A DNA stretch of 64,000 bases from the NCBI GenBank assembly GCA_029255685.2, contig CM055318.2, forward strand, positions 28,074,001 through 28,138,000, read 5' to 3'. The position numbers and the translations under genes are program-made. The first letter of the stretch is position 1. The number at the start of each line of letters is the position of its first letter. This stretch comes from Silene conica (taxonomy: Eukaryota; Streptophyta; Magnoliopsida; Caryophyllales; Caryophyllaceae). Below, one piece after another: positions 31,978 through 42,360 of the stretch. The notes under the pieces are model-generated. The model saw nothing but the letters and a program-made list of their open reading frames with translations, was not told where the DNA came from and did no database searches.

Positions 31978-34858
31978 ATGCGCAGATCTGTTCAAGGAGA
32001 ACTTCTACCACTTGACCACGAGCTTGAGAGGACTTTAAGAGAAAAGAGGAAGCAACTTTTAGCGAGTAAGGAAAGAGCGAGGTTCGCCATCTTCCTTATT
32101 CCAAGAGGACATCTTTGAGCAATTACCATCACCACCTTCACCAAAAACACCAACTTCACAACCAAATTCACCCAACAATCCACCTTCACCAAAAACACCA
32201 TCTTATATTTACTTGCAAGTCTTTCCAAAAGAAGAAAACATGACAGAGGAAGCTACTATTGTCAGTCACTCCATGCCTCAGGTGAAGGACCTATACAAAG
32301 GGTTCACTTTACCTGCAGGTACTGGGAAGCCATTCGAGGCCAAGCCTGCCTATATTACTATGGTTGAGAAAAACCAATTTGGAGGCTCGGCCAATGAGGA
32401 TGCAGCAAAGCATATTGAAATCTTCACAGATTACATATGCTCTATTGCACCCCCAGAAGGAGTGACACAGGACCAGATTAAACAAACCATGTTTATCTTC
32501 TCTCTTAGGGATTCTGCAAGGGAATGGTACAGAGACCTAGACCGCACTGCTGCGGGAATCACGGATTGGAATACCCTAGCCTTAGCATTCTACAGAAAAT
32601 ACTACTCTGCATCCAAGACAAATGCTTTAAGGGCGCAGATTACAAATTTCAAGCAAGGGCCTAATGAGGATTTTAGTGAGGCTTGGGACAGGTTCAAGAG
32701 ACTTGTTCGATCCATACCACACCATGGATTCGAACAATGGTTTCTTTGTAACCACTTCTACAATGGCCTCTATGATGACAACAGGGCCTACTTAGATGCT
32801 GCGGCCAATGGAAGGTTCCAGGACAATTCCGGAGAGACTAAGGGTCTCAAGTTAATAGAAGATGTTGCTGTCCACCGTGCTGAACATGGAACTTCCCGCG
32901 GTAACCAAAGGAAAGCTGGGTCTAACGTAGCTGCTATTGAGGCCTTGATGGCCAAGTTAGAGAAGCTAGAGAGTGGTGGGAAGTTCGACATAGGGAGTGG
33001 GAGCAAAGGAGGTATGTACCATGTGAATGTCGTTCAAGACGGACCCTTTGCTTGTGAGAGGTGTGGTGGAGAGAGGCATGTGTCAAAATTTTGCACCTCA
33101 TCTAATGAGACATGTGCCGCCTTTCAGCATTATAGAGGGAACAACTTTTATGACCCAAATAATAATAATGTCCATCCCAACATGAGGTGGACGAGCCAGA
33201 ATGTTCTCAACCCGCAACACCTGCAACCTCAGCAAAATCCCACATATATCCCCCCACATAAACAAAGTTTCCAAAAACCACCTTTCAACCCTCAACCACC
33301 TTCAAACCCACCACCCAATACAAATGCTCTTATCCAAAATCTCATTGGGTTGGTTCAGAAAGAATCTCAAGCAAGGGAAGCAGGGATGAAGATGTTAGAA
33401 TCTCAGATTGCTCAGATCGCGAGCAAGAACGATACTAGGGCTCCAGGTCAACTTCCGACTAAGACGGACCAGAAAAAAGAGACTCTAAACATCATATCCT
33501 TACGAAGCGGAGCTAAGGTGGGAGGCGAGAAGGAAAAAGGGAAAAAGCCGAAGCCGATTAACAGCGAGGAAGGTCGACCGACCCAGGAGCCAGGTCGACC
33601 GACCTCTGAGCAGATTCCAGAAAATCCCGCTGTACAGGAAGAAGGTCGACCGACCGAAAATATGGGTCGACCGACCCCCGATGCGGAACATGAGGCTGCC
33701 TTTCGACCCGAATTGCCAAACAACTTAAGGGATTTCCTTTTTCGGGGTGACAAGACCCCTGGATTTCTGAGAAGGGCTGCAAATACTAACTCTTCAGCCC
33801 CTCCTTTTCCGGAAAGACTCATACCTACAAAGGAACAGGTATCCTTCGATAAATTTAAAGACGTAATTCGTTCATTAAATGTTCAAGTTCCGTTTTTAGA
33901 ATTAGTCCAACAGGTTCCTTCGTATCTTAAATTTATGAGACAACTTTTGTCAAGAAAGCGGTCTTTAGATAAAGTTGAGTCAGTTGCCCTAACTGAGGAG
34001 TCCTCCAGCTTCCTATCACATGTCATTGCACCTCATAAGCTGGAGGATCCTGGAAGCTTTTCTGTCCCCTGCAATATAGGAACCTTCCCTGTCAAAAAGG
34101 CCCTATGCGACCTAGGAGCTAGTATCAGTGTCATGCCCCTTAGCGTAGCCTTAAAACTTGGAATGACCAATTTTGCAGTAACTAGCATGACTGTCCAGAT
34201 GGCTGACCGTACGTCTATGGAACCCGTAGGGGTGTTGGAAAACATCCCTGTGCGTATAGACAGGTTTTTCTTCCCTGTAAACCTCGTAGTTTTGGACATC
34301 CCTGAGGATGCCCATATACCTATAATACTAGGAAGGCCCTTCCTCCACACTGCGGGAGCCATCATAGACGTGGGCACTGGGACTTTAACTTTCAAAGTAG
34401 GAAAGCATTCCATTATTTATGGCCTATCTTATAGGAAAAAGGATGCTATGACCCCTATTACCTGTAATGCTATTGCTTCTGAGAAGAAGTACAAGGTCAT
34501 CACTACTTCTCCTATTTTATTGCCTACTCTTATACCTGTTTTTTCACCTCCGCCCCGGATTGGGAGCAATATGGAGGATATTTCTACCGTGACTAATGCA
34601 AGAGTTGGTTTGGGGAAACCCAAAATAAAGGAGGCCACGGTGCAAAGAGGAGGAATGAGATTCTTAAGCTACGAGGAAGATGAAGACCCGGATATTGTGG
34701 ATAAAGAGGACAAAGAAAATAGAAGACAAGCTCAAGAGAAGAGTCCATCACATATGCTGTGCGGCGGAGAGGAGATGTGTCTTGCTATTCGAAGCAAGAC
34801 GGTGGAGACTACGACATATCGCCAAAATCCGTGGTCCGAGATATTCCGCATCTTTTAG
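31978..34858 (+). CDS. Athila-type Gag-protease with one early frameshift
   Basis: The ATG at 31978 begins MRRSVQGELLPLDHELERTL, an Athila-like N-terminus. A one-base shift near 32070-32090 moves into the long open frame, which then has no stop until 34858. In order: a Pro/Ser-rich linker, a Gag core (FIFSLRDSAREWYRDLDR, FYRKYYSASKTNALRAQI, FYNGLYDDNRAYLDAAANG), zinc knuckle CERCGGERHVSKFC near 33052-33093, a Pro/Asn-rich segment, and a module with four GRPT motifs (33572-33676). An aspartic protease follows, with CDLGASISVMP (Asp-Leu-Gly) near 34105-34137 and IILGRPFLHTAGA. It ends before any RT. If the early shift is real, translation may start downstream, for example at 32240. Confidence 0.8.
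33572..33676 (+). repeat. Palindrome pairs inside gag encoding GRPT
   Basis: Pairs GGTCGACCGACC at 33572/33593 and 33644/33665, 21 bp apart within each pair. Each motif reads Gly-Arg-Pro-Thr, giving GRPTQEPGRPT and GRPTENMGRPT. The same DNA cassettes occur in the LTRs and 3' region, where they are not translated. Confidence 0.9.
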
Positions 34859-36876
34859 CGGATAGTTGTTTCAATTTTCAGTTTTTAAGACAATTTACTT
34901 TTGTTGTTGAGACTTTTTAAGTTTGCTTGCTTTTAGTTTTAGAACCTTTTCCGTCGTGTTTGCATAGTTAAGAATTAGGACTTGTTTCTGGCGTCTCGCG
35001 CACTTTCTGGGCATATATATAAATACTTTTCAGGTTTAACGAAGAGACGAAGACCGCTGTGCAGCAGAGGGGTCGACCGACCAGAAATACGGGTCGGTCG
35101 ACCTAGTCCCTGACGTTCTGGACTTCCTGCAGTCCGCAGGAAGGTCGGTCGACCTGAATTATAGGTCGGTCGACCTACCCGTCCGTCACAGCCTGCTCGT
35201 TTTCTTCCTCGGGAATCGTGCAACCATCTTGGGTACTCGAGTGGCACTGCTGGCCACCAAAACCTCTCAGCTTACGCTGGTTTGGGGAGGTTTTTCATGC
35301 GCTTCATAACCAAGTGAGTTCTTTCCAGTTTTGCTTGGTTTTTATTTTCCTTGCATCTTTCCTTTAAATTTATGAAACCTTTACTTAGGCTAATGCACAA
35401 TGGGGACATTGTGCGGGTTGGTTTGGGGAATGGTTTCGTGTCACATGCATTGTTCCATTGCATTTTGTCACACGTTTATTTCTGTATTGCATCGTTCTTT
35501 TCTTTATTTTCCTTGCATATACAAAAGAAAAATACAGAAAAATAGAAAAACTTCAAAAATTCCAAAAAAAAATGCACGTTTATTTTAGCATATAGGTCGA
35601 GTCGGAACGAGAGTATTTCAAGGATGATTTTGCTATCTTACATGTTTATGCCTTTACCTTGCCTTGTCAACTTGTTTTAGTATGAGAGTGTTTTGCATAT
35701 CTACGAGTTTTTGTCAATTTGTATATCTTAAGACTTGAGTTATACCTTGGCAACCTACTATACATTCTGAGTTTTAGAGCCTTATTCCTGGTTTCATTCT
35801 TAAACCAGTTGTCTAGGATGTGAGTAGTACTCCCCTTGGAACATGTTACATCAATATGCATAAACATGAACTTGAATTTCTATATACTTGTTTTACTATC
35901 TCGTTTTGTGAGTCTTGGTACGTGCATTTGGGATCCCTTTTCTCTTATTTACCCATAAGCCCTACATAGCCAAAATTGCCTTTTTATTCCCCCAAAACTA
36001 CATCCCATACTTAGCCTACCTTTCCAAGCTAGTATTTGTGGTCTTTGGTTTAACTTTTGAGGCATCTTGGTTTGTATGCTATCTTGAGCAAAAAGGAAAA
36101 AGAAAGAAAGAAAGAAAAAGAACAGAAAAAGAAAGACAAAGAAAGAAAGAAAAGAAAAACGGAAAAAATCAAAACGTACAGGAAAGAGGTCGACTGACCA
36201 CCTTCATAGGTCGGCCGACCACCTGTCAGCGTCAGAATTTCAAAATACGCTCTTAAATCCCTTTCTTTTATTTGTATTCACTCCCGTACTTCATTCAAAA
36301 ATATTTGGGAGTCTTTTCTTATACAATGTGAGAGTTGTGCTACAAAAGAGCACTTTCTTAATATCAAAAAGTTGTGAAATATGTTGTTGAGAATCGGTTT
36401 TACTAGCTTCGCTACTAACCCCACAAATCCAAAAACATCTTAACCACTTTTTACCTTTTACCTCACATATCTTTCACTTCCCCCAATTGCATGTATCCGA
36501 GTCACTTGACGAGTGTGTTTATACATAGTTGTGGAATTCTTGTTCATGTTAGATTGCAGGCATGTTTTCATAGGTCGCAGTTAGGTGAGTGTCATGACAA
36601 ATTTACTTCTTTCTATCTTTTACAATACTCACCCTTTGCTTCATGAGTGTCTCGAGCGTACCGCGAGAGTCCATGGTATAAAGGCTCTATAGTCGCTAGT
36701 TTTGCAAGTTTGACAACACCATAACTCGTTTGCATGATTTGAATACTATCTCATTTTATACTTGGCATTGGTCTAGGCTAACATGTAAATTTCGCTCTGA
36801 AATTGAAATCGTTCCATTAGTTAAGATCGAGTCTATTTCTTGCTTGAGGACAAGCAAGGGTTTGGTTTGGGGAATT
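34859..36876 (+). other. 3' untranslated region of the Athila-type element
   Basis: No gene seen. Contains palindrome pairs at 35071/35092, 35143/35164 and 36188/36209, hairpins at 35260-35293 and 35395-35414, three GGTTTGGGGA motifs (near 35278, 35418 and 36866) of which the last is the PPT, and an A/G-rich AAAGAAAG stretch at 36090-36170. The sister element has the same organisation. Confidence 0.75.
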
Positions 36877-38581
36877 TGATGCGTGTCTATTTTATGATGT
36901 TTTACATCTATTTTTACACGCATTTGGTCGCTCATTTACTATATTTTAGCCCTTATTTCCCAACAATTGTCTACTTTCGTATTTTTATGCTATTTTGCAG
37001 AATTATGCGGAAAAAGGGCGATTTCAAACCAAATCCATCCTCAAGTGATTTTAATGGCTAAGGACACGAAAGAACAAGCCTAGCGCGCATTTCAAGGCCT
37101 GAAGATAGCATAACCAAAGGTGCATATAGCAAAGAATCGATCCACGATATTTCAGCCTGTTTCAAATGGCTATATCTCGAGTACTAGAGCTGATAATGGA
37201 GTGATTCCAGTTGGAGGTGAAAGCTTATCCTCTTAGCTTTCCAACGCCGCAATAATCGCTTAATTACGATGAGTAACGAAGAAATGGCAACTGTTTTAAG
37301 ATCGACGCGCGCTGCAGTCCCGACATTAGGTCGACCGACCCACAAAGTAGGTCGACCGACCTCTGCGCAGACCCAGAAGTTTCCGCAAAGCCCATTAAAG
37401 TATTTAGGTCATTAGGAAACTCTTTATTTCCGCCTATTTAAGCTAAATTACGTAATTAGGGTTATTCATTCAGTCATATATTCAGTTTATAATCTTCTAC
37501 CTACCATCAAGCACTTTTATCAAGTTCCGAATTCAGTTTTACATTCAGTTTATTTAGTTTTTTAGTTCAATTGTAATCTTTTAATAATTCTCAAGCACCT
37601 TAGTTCGTTCTTCAATCATTCAAGCATTCAATAAAGTTCGTTCCTTTTCATCTTAATTCCGATTTCCGGTAATTTCTCCTTTAAATTTCAGTTTTCCTAT
37701 TGATAGTTTTAATTATCGTATTCGTCTTAAGATAGAATCTCAACTTTTATTACTGATTGCATGTTTAGATTGATACTCATTATGATCTCCATGTTTATCC
37801 CTGTTTTCATTGTTGTTTTAGTAATTATGAGTAGCTAAATTCACATGTTAGGATGTAGGGGATGAATATGCGTAGGTAGTATAAGTTCCGAGACCAACCT
37901 GTAGCAGGGCCGTGGTCGGTCGACCCACATAATGGGTCGGTCGACCAAGGCTGTGGTCGGCCGACTGGACTAGCTGGTCGGTCGACCCACTCGCGTTTGT
38001 ATTCTGTTTCGTCTTACTTTGTATACCATAATAACCTACAATGAGACTGAAAGGAGACTTGTAGGATGTTAGTAATGACCTACCCAAGATTGAAGGATAC
38101 GGGAAGGGCATTGGTTTACACCTTAAGACGACTAGGTTACTTAAGACTGAAAAGTATGTGCTCTAGGATTTAGGAATCACCCTTATTGTTGACACCCAAT
38201 AATTGTTAGACCTAAGAACTAATAGCATAGGCCGAAAGGAGCTATTAGGTACCATAGACCGAAAGGATATGTTACACCCCTTACGCGACTGCAATACATG
38301 TTGACCTTAGGATTTATATTACCTTAGCTATTTATTACCCAATCATCCTAGCATCCCTTTTATTATTATTTTTATCTCATCTTTATTTACTTGCCTTATT
38401 TTTATTCTTGTTTTAGACTTAGCAACAACCAATCAACCCCAAAATTGTTACCTTAAACATTAACATCAAACAATAAACATTCCCCACCTCCTTGTGGTTC
38501 GACCCTGATGACTTTCACTATCTATAGTTAAAGGTTAGGAATTATAAATATTATCTTTGGTACCCTCAACGACGGGCATCA
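36877..38581 (+). repeat. 3' LTR of the Athila-type gag-protease element
   Basis: Starts TGATGCGTGTC and ends GACGGGCATCA; near-identical to the 5' LTR. Pairs at 37329/37350, 37914/37935 and 37955/37976. Confidence 0.95.
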
Positions 38582-38656
38582 ATAACCCACGGCTCCCCAA
38601 CCCCTAAACCCTAAAATTTACACTCTCATTCCCCCAACCTAGTGACGGCAGCGTAA

Positions 38657-38660
<4 letters not shown>

Positions 38661-38722
<62 letters not shown>
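38661..38722 (+). repeat. (GA)n microsatellite
   Basis: About 60 bp of GA dinucleotides inside the chromovirus 2 3' LTR. Confidence 0.95.
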
Positions 38723-38727
<5 letters not shown>

Positions 38728-39397
38728 GCGGCGATGGTTAAGGGCGGTTTCAGGGGCATTTCAAGCTATTTCAGGTGAGTATAAGGTAAGCCCTCTCGTT
38801 TTTGCTTTTTGGTTGTTTATGTTTGCTCCTGTCGTGGTTAGGGTGTCACCAGGGTCGAGTCGCCATGGTGGCTAGGGTTGGTTACGGGGGTGAGGGCGAA
38901 TGTCGGGGTATTTGTTTGGGTGTCGCCGGTGGTCGTGGATGTCGGAGGTAGGGGTTAACATAAGTCTAGTATTTTCGGGTCTGTTTGAGGGTAAGGGTTT
39001 TGGGGTGGTGCCACCGTTGACTCGGGGGAGCTCGACACGGTGGCACCACGGTAGTTGTCTGGGTCTGATGTTAGGGGTAGTGATGGTGGTGGTTCTTGTC
39101 GGTGTCAGGGTTGAGAGTGGTGGTTGCAGGGGTTAGTGGTAGTCGTGTCTGCAGTGGTTGGGTGACTAACCAAGCCTGGCTATGGTCGTGGTTGGACACG
39201 CCGGCCGGAGTCGACCCACCTCTGGGTGTCGGTGGTTAGGCAGGCTGAGGTGAGTGTTATTGGTGGTGGTTGCCGGCAGTGGTGGTGGCGGTAGCATGGG
39301 CGTGGGTTTGGTTTTACGCGGGTTGTGTGAGGAAGTCGTGGGGGTTTGAGTGATGGGTGTTGTTATTTTTATTTTTAATATTATTTTTATTATTATT

Positions 39398-39490
39398 ATT
39401 TTTTTTTTTTTTTTTATTATGAACCGGGAACTTTTATTAAAAATAAAGCAAAAATTACATGAAATTTGTGGGCACCCGCGAAACTAGCTT
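39398..39490 (-). mobile_element. Short retrosequence (probable LINE 3' end), minus strand
   Basis: A poly-T run opens a 93-bp stretch. Read on the minus strand it holds TTTTTAATAAAAGTTCCCGG and ends in poly-A. The 18-mer ATTATTTTTATTATTATT flanks it exactly (39380-39397, 39491-39508), though the target is low complexity. A heavily 5'-truncated LINE is the simplest reading. Confidence 0.5.
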
Positions 39491-40485
39491 ATTATTTTTA
39501 TTATTATTGTTTTTATTATTATTATTATTATTTTCTGGAATAATATTGTTATTAATATGTCTTTGATAATATGTTAGAATATAGTAGTAATTACGTGGCA
39601 TTTTTATAACGGGAAATTTCAATTTTTGGGCAAGGTTGCTAAATCGGGAAAGTTTCTATTTCAGGAAATTTTCCACTTTTAGGAAGTTGCTATATTTAGT
39701 GTATTTACTATATAAAATGGGGGTTGGTGAAGATTTATTAATCGTTAATAATATATGTTTAGGTGACGGTTTCCGCGTGGAACATTTCTAGCAGCTGTTC
39801 GGTTGACATTGATATTCTGCAGATTGCGGTAGGGGATATACTATGTGTTAAATGTGTTCATGAAACGTGATTGTATATTTATTATGATAATGTTGTGATG
39901 ATGAATATTATTGTTGAGGTGTTATGTTTTGCCCTAAATATTACCATGTGAAGCGGAAGAAGTATTGTGGGTCTTGTGATAATGGGTCTTGTGTTATTGG
40001 GGTCTTGTGATATGGCCATTGGAGGAGTAGGGACTTGTGAATGAGAAGTGGGGTGTGACGTGTAAGTGGATGTGGAGACGGTACGGAGGTGGTCGTGTAT
40101 TATAATTTATTGTTATTCATGTTTTATTTATCAGCCTACTCAACCTCGTGTTGACCCTGTGTATTTGTAATCACCTTTGATGAAACAATTAATGGGGAGC
40201 AGATTGAAAGGTGCTTGTGACTATGGGAGCTGGCTGGTAAGATAGAGCTAAGATCCGAACCAGACTAGAGTCTGTATCACTTTAGAAGTTCTTCTACTAG
40301 TTTAATCAGACTTTACTTTTGTTTATAAAACAGTACTATCTTTGGTTTTGACATTTAAATAATTAATAAAGTATTGTGCTTCTTTCCCTTTGTTATCTAC
40401 TACCTCAGTATTCCGAGATGGTAACACCCTTAGTTATTTGGGGAGTCCTAGTTCAGACCCTTGAATAAATAATGGGGGTGTTACA

Positions 40486-41015
40486 ATATCTTTGTGTTAA
40501 TTTGTATTTATAAGTATTGCATGATGTTTTAATTATCATAGGACATTGCATTAAGTAAGTTTGCCTCATATGTATTCGTTGTGGTACTTGAACATGTCTA
40601 GTAGTATGTGATTCATATATATACATGTTTACGTGTTTTTTGACAATAAGTGATTGGGAGAACCTCTAGCTAGTTGCTCCCCACTAACTGTGGCGTACAT
40701 GTTTCATGTATGATAGGTTCGTGCTGATCTGGGGATATCATGAGAGCTAGCGAGCGATGCTATGCATCGACATGACTACACCTACTTATCGTTAGCTAGG
40801 TTCATCTTATATTTCTGATTTGATAACTCATGGGATATGCTATCCCTACTTGCTACAATTGTATCTATACCTAAAACTTATCTATCATGTTTTACTTTCC
40901 ACATTCAGTTACGTTAAATCACCTCGCATCGTTATGTCTATCACAAAAGTTTTAATTCCCCGCATTTTTCCGCATGTTGTGTGATTTATTTTCCACTATC
41001 GCGAGGGGTTTTACA
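40486..41015 (+). repeat. Fragment of the 1784-4725-type chromovirus LTR
   Basis: Shares CTCCCCACTAACTGTGGCGTACATG, the GCTAGCGAGCGATG region and the end CGCGAGGGGTTTTACA with 4350-4725. It lacks the upstream hairpin array. No PBS follows at 41016. Confidence 0.75.
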
Positions 41016-41329
41016 AGTAATGATCGTGATGATGAACTGTGAGCCTTTCCAAGCTGAAAACACGACGCTAATTAGACGGAGCGCTTAAATATATAGAACA
41101 AACCAGGTATATTACGCTACTCGTATCTTACTATCATTATTTAGTCGGAGGTATTGTAGAAGTATTTTTTGGTGTCGATCTAAGAATATTTATGTTCAAA
41201 ACACGTTTATTATAATTTTAGAGTATTTGTAAATTATGGATTTTGGGAATATATTTTTTTTAAATGATTGCCACTCTCATTTGCAGTGTTTTCCACACCT
41301 CAAATGTATTTTTTCTAATTAAAAAAAAA

Positions 41330-41610
41330 ATACCTATTTATATCGGTTTTAGTCCATAATGTTGTAAATAAGGTTGATATTTACATCGATTCCGCACCAA
41401 AACCGGAATTGTTAAATGTCATGAACATCACTTATGTATTTTAAATGCTAATAACATCGGTTTTACCTAATAACCGATGTATTTTTGTAATATTAACATC
41501 AGTTTGATAACCGATGTTTCACCTATAAATGAAATAAACACCACCCCCAACAACATCCCACAAAACCGATGTAATTGGGCTTAAATAACCGACTTAATGA
41601 CATTTTTGTA
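41330..41610. repeat. ATCGGTTTT / AACCGATGT repeat cluster
   Basis: Six or more imperfect copies of ACATCGGTTT in both orientations (e.g. near 41347, 41456, 41479, 41506, 41560). This resembles the subterminal repeats of CACTA elements, but no CACTA end is visible beside it. Confidence 0.4.
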
Positions 41611-41793
41611 TAGTATTAAAATATGTTGAAAACTCAAAAGTATTTTATAATACATATTTTTTTCCATAAAAGCAGAAGGTGGTGGACTCATTAATATGGT
41701 TGGCACCTCTTTCTTACTTGAAAAATTCTCCTCACATACCTTCAAAAGTCTTGTTTCCATTGTTTTCAATTATTTCCGTAACCCAGTAATATA

Positions 41794-42360
41794 ATGTCTC
41801 GTAAGATTTACTACTGCATTAGCATCATGGTTGGCATAGGGGTATCAACAGTGTTGTTATGGGCTTTAGTCTCAATCCAGGAGCCTAAAGCCAGATTGCT
41901 GAAACTCCACTTTGTTCCGGACGTTATAAACAACGTAACCGTGGCCGAAATAGAGATGGAAGTGATCAACCAAAATTATTTCCGGGGTTTCGATTACAGA
42001 GCCGGAGAAGGGTATGTGGAGCTGTTCTGGCGATTCGAAGACAAATGGAAGGACTTGTGGTGGAATGAGACCCCACTTATGGTCCAAGGTTTCAGAAACG
42101 CAACACGCTGGTCTGTAACGGTGGATATCCCCATAGGTGAAGAGTCCTGGGGCGAACTCTGCAGGAACTTCACGACCCACACCGATACCGTTTATGTTTC
42201 TCTATTTTTAAGTTATTGGTATAAAATTTTGATGTGGACTACGGAGACCAATTATTATCAATGGTTGGACGCTCAAGTCTACCTCAATAATAACCTTGAT
42301 TTTGAGGGTCCTATATATTTCAACCGCACCACCGATTTTTCTTTGGCAATTGCAACTTAG
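41794..42360 (+). CDS. Membrane-anchored LEA2/NHL-like protein
   Basis: One intact exon of 188 residues. A short basic start (MSRK) precedes a membrane helix at about residues 6-27. The rest should lie outside the cytoplasm: a region rich in beta-type sequence (VAEIEMEVINQN, WSVTVDIPI) with five N-glycosylation sequons at Asn 47, 91, 102, 125 and 177. The layout fits the LEA2/NDR1-HIN1-like family, single-pass plasma-membrane proteins often linked to defence or stress, usually slightly longer. Similarity is by overall pattern, so the family call is inference. It is the only intact non-transposon gene seen and sits between transposon remains. Confidence 0.6.
   Translation: MSRKIYYCISIMVGIGVSTVLLWALVSIQEPKARLLKLHFVPDVINNVTVAEIEMEVINQNYFRGFDYRAGEGYVELFWRFEDKWKDLWWNETPLMVQGFRNATRWSVTVDIPIGEESWGELCRNFTTHTDTVYVSLFLSYWYKILMWTTETNYYQWLDAQVYLNNNLDFEGPIYFNRTTDFSLAIAT

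Larger units (their letters stand above)
30153..38581 (+). mobile_element. Athila-type gag-protease-only LTR element
   Basis: TSD ATAAC at 30148-30152 and 38582-38586. LTRs of 1703 and 1705 bp, Asp-tRNA PBS, one gag-protease gene (31978-34858), a 2.0 kb untranslated 3' region and a PPT-like TTTGGTTTGGGGAATT before the 3' LTR. No RT, RNase H or integrase is present. Eleven of the 21-bp-spaced palindrome pairs lie in this element. It shares LTRs and 3' region with the minus-strand element at 475-9795. Confidence 0.9.
15499..40485 (+). mobile_element. Chromovirus 2 (Tekay-like), interrupted by two nested LTR elements
   Basis: A complete but decayed chromodomain Ty3 element. It has a 5' LTR (15499-16273), PBS, gag (16839-17762), protease, RT split by a copia element (18763-27019), RNase H, integrase, chromodomain (to 29712), and a 3' LTR starting at 29893, which is split by an Athila-type element (30153-38581) and ends at 40485. 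Flanking 5-mers are GTATC (15494-15498) and ATATC (40486-40490), a TSD with one mismatch. Without its guests the element is about 8.3 kb. Order of events: chromovirus 2 first, then the copia and Athila-type elements. Confidence 0.9.
29893..40485 (+). repeat. 3' LTR of chromovirus 2, split by the Athila-type element
   Basis: LTR sequence covers 29893-30152 and 38587-40485 (about 2.16 kb). It includes a (GA)n tract, a GGCGGCGATGG stretch and a retrosequence at 39398-39490. The outer 720 bp match the 5' LTR. The open frame at 38900-39136 is low-complexity GT-rich LTR sequence and not considered a gene. Confidence 0.85.

Noticed and set aside
32213..32215. Start of the long gag frame at 32213
   Set aside because: The codon there is TTG in the middle of an open, Pro-rich coding stretch; the Athila-like N-terminus begins at ATG 31978 in the neighbouring frame.
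33448..33822. 124-codon minus-strand frame opposite gag
   Set aside because: Antisense shadow of the gag-protease gene; the frame is open because the sense codons are biased.
35272..35463. Antisense frame shared in part with 6306-6593
   Set aside because: Conserved at DNA level because both elements share the 3' region and hairpins; the frames differ in start and length and have no domain.
36090..36170. Lys/Glu-rich peptide from AAAGAAAG repeats
   Set aside because: Simple purine repeat in a 3' untranslated region; not conserved as protein in the sister element.
38900..39136. 78-codon frame in a G/T-rich stretch
   Set aside because: Low-complexity GGTGGT sequence inside the chromovirus 2 LTR; not a credible gene.
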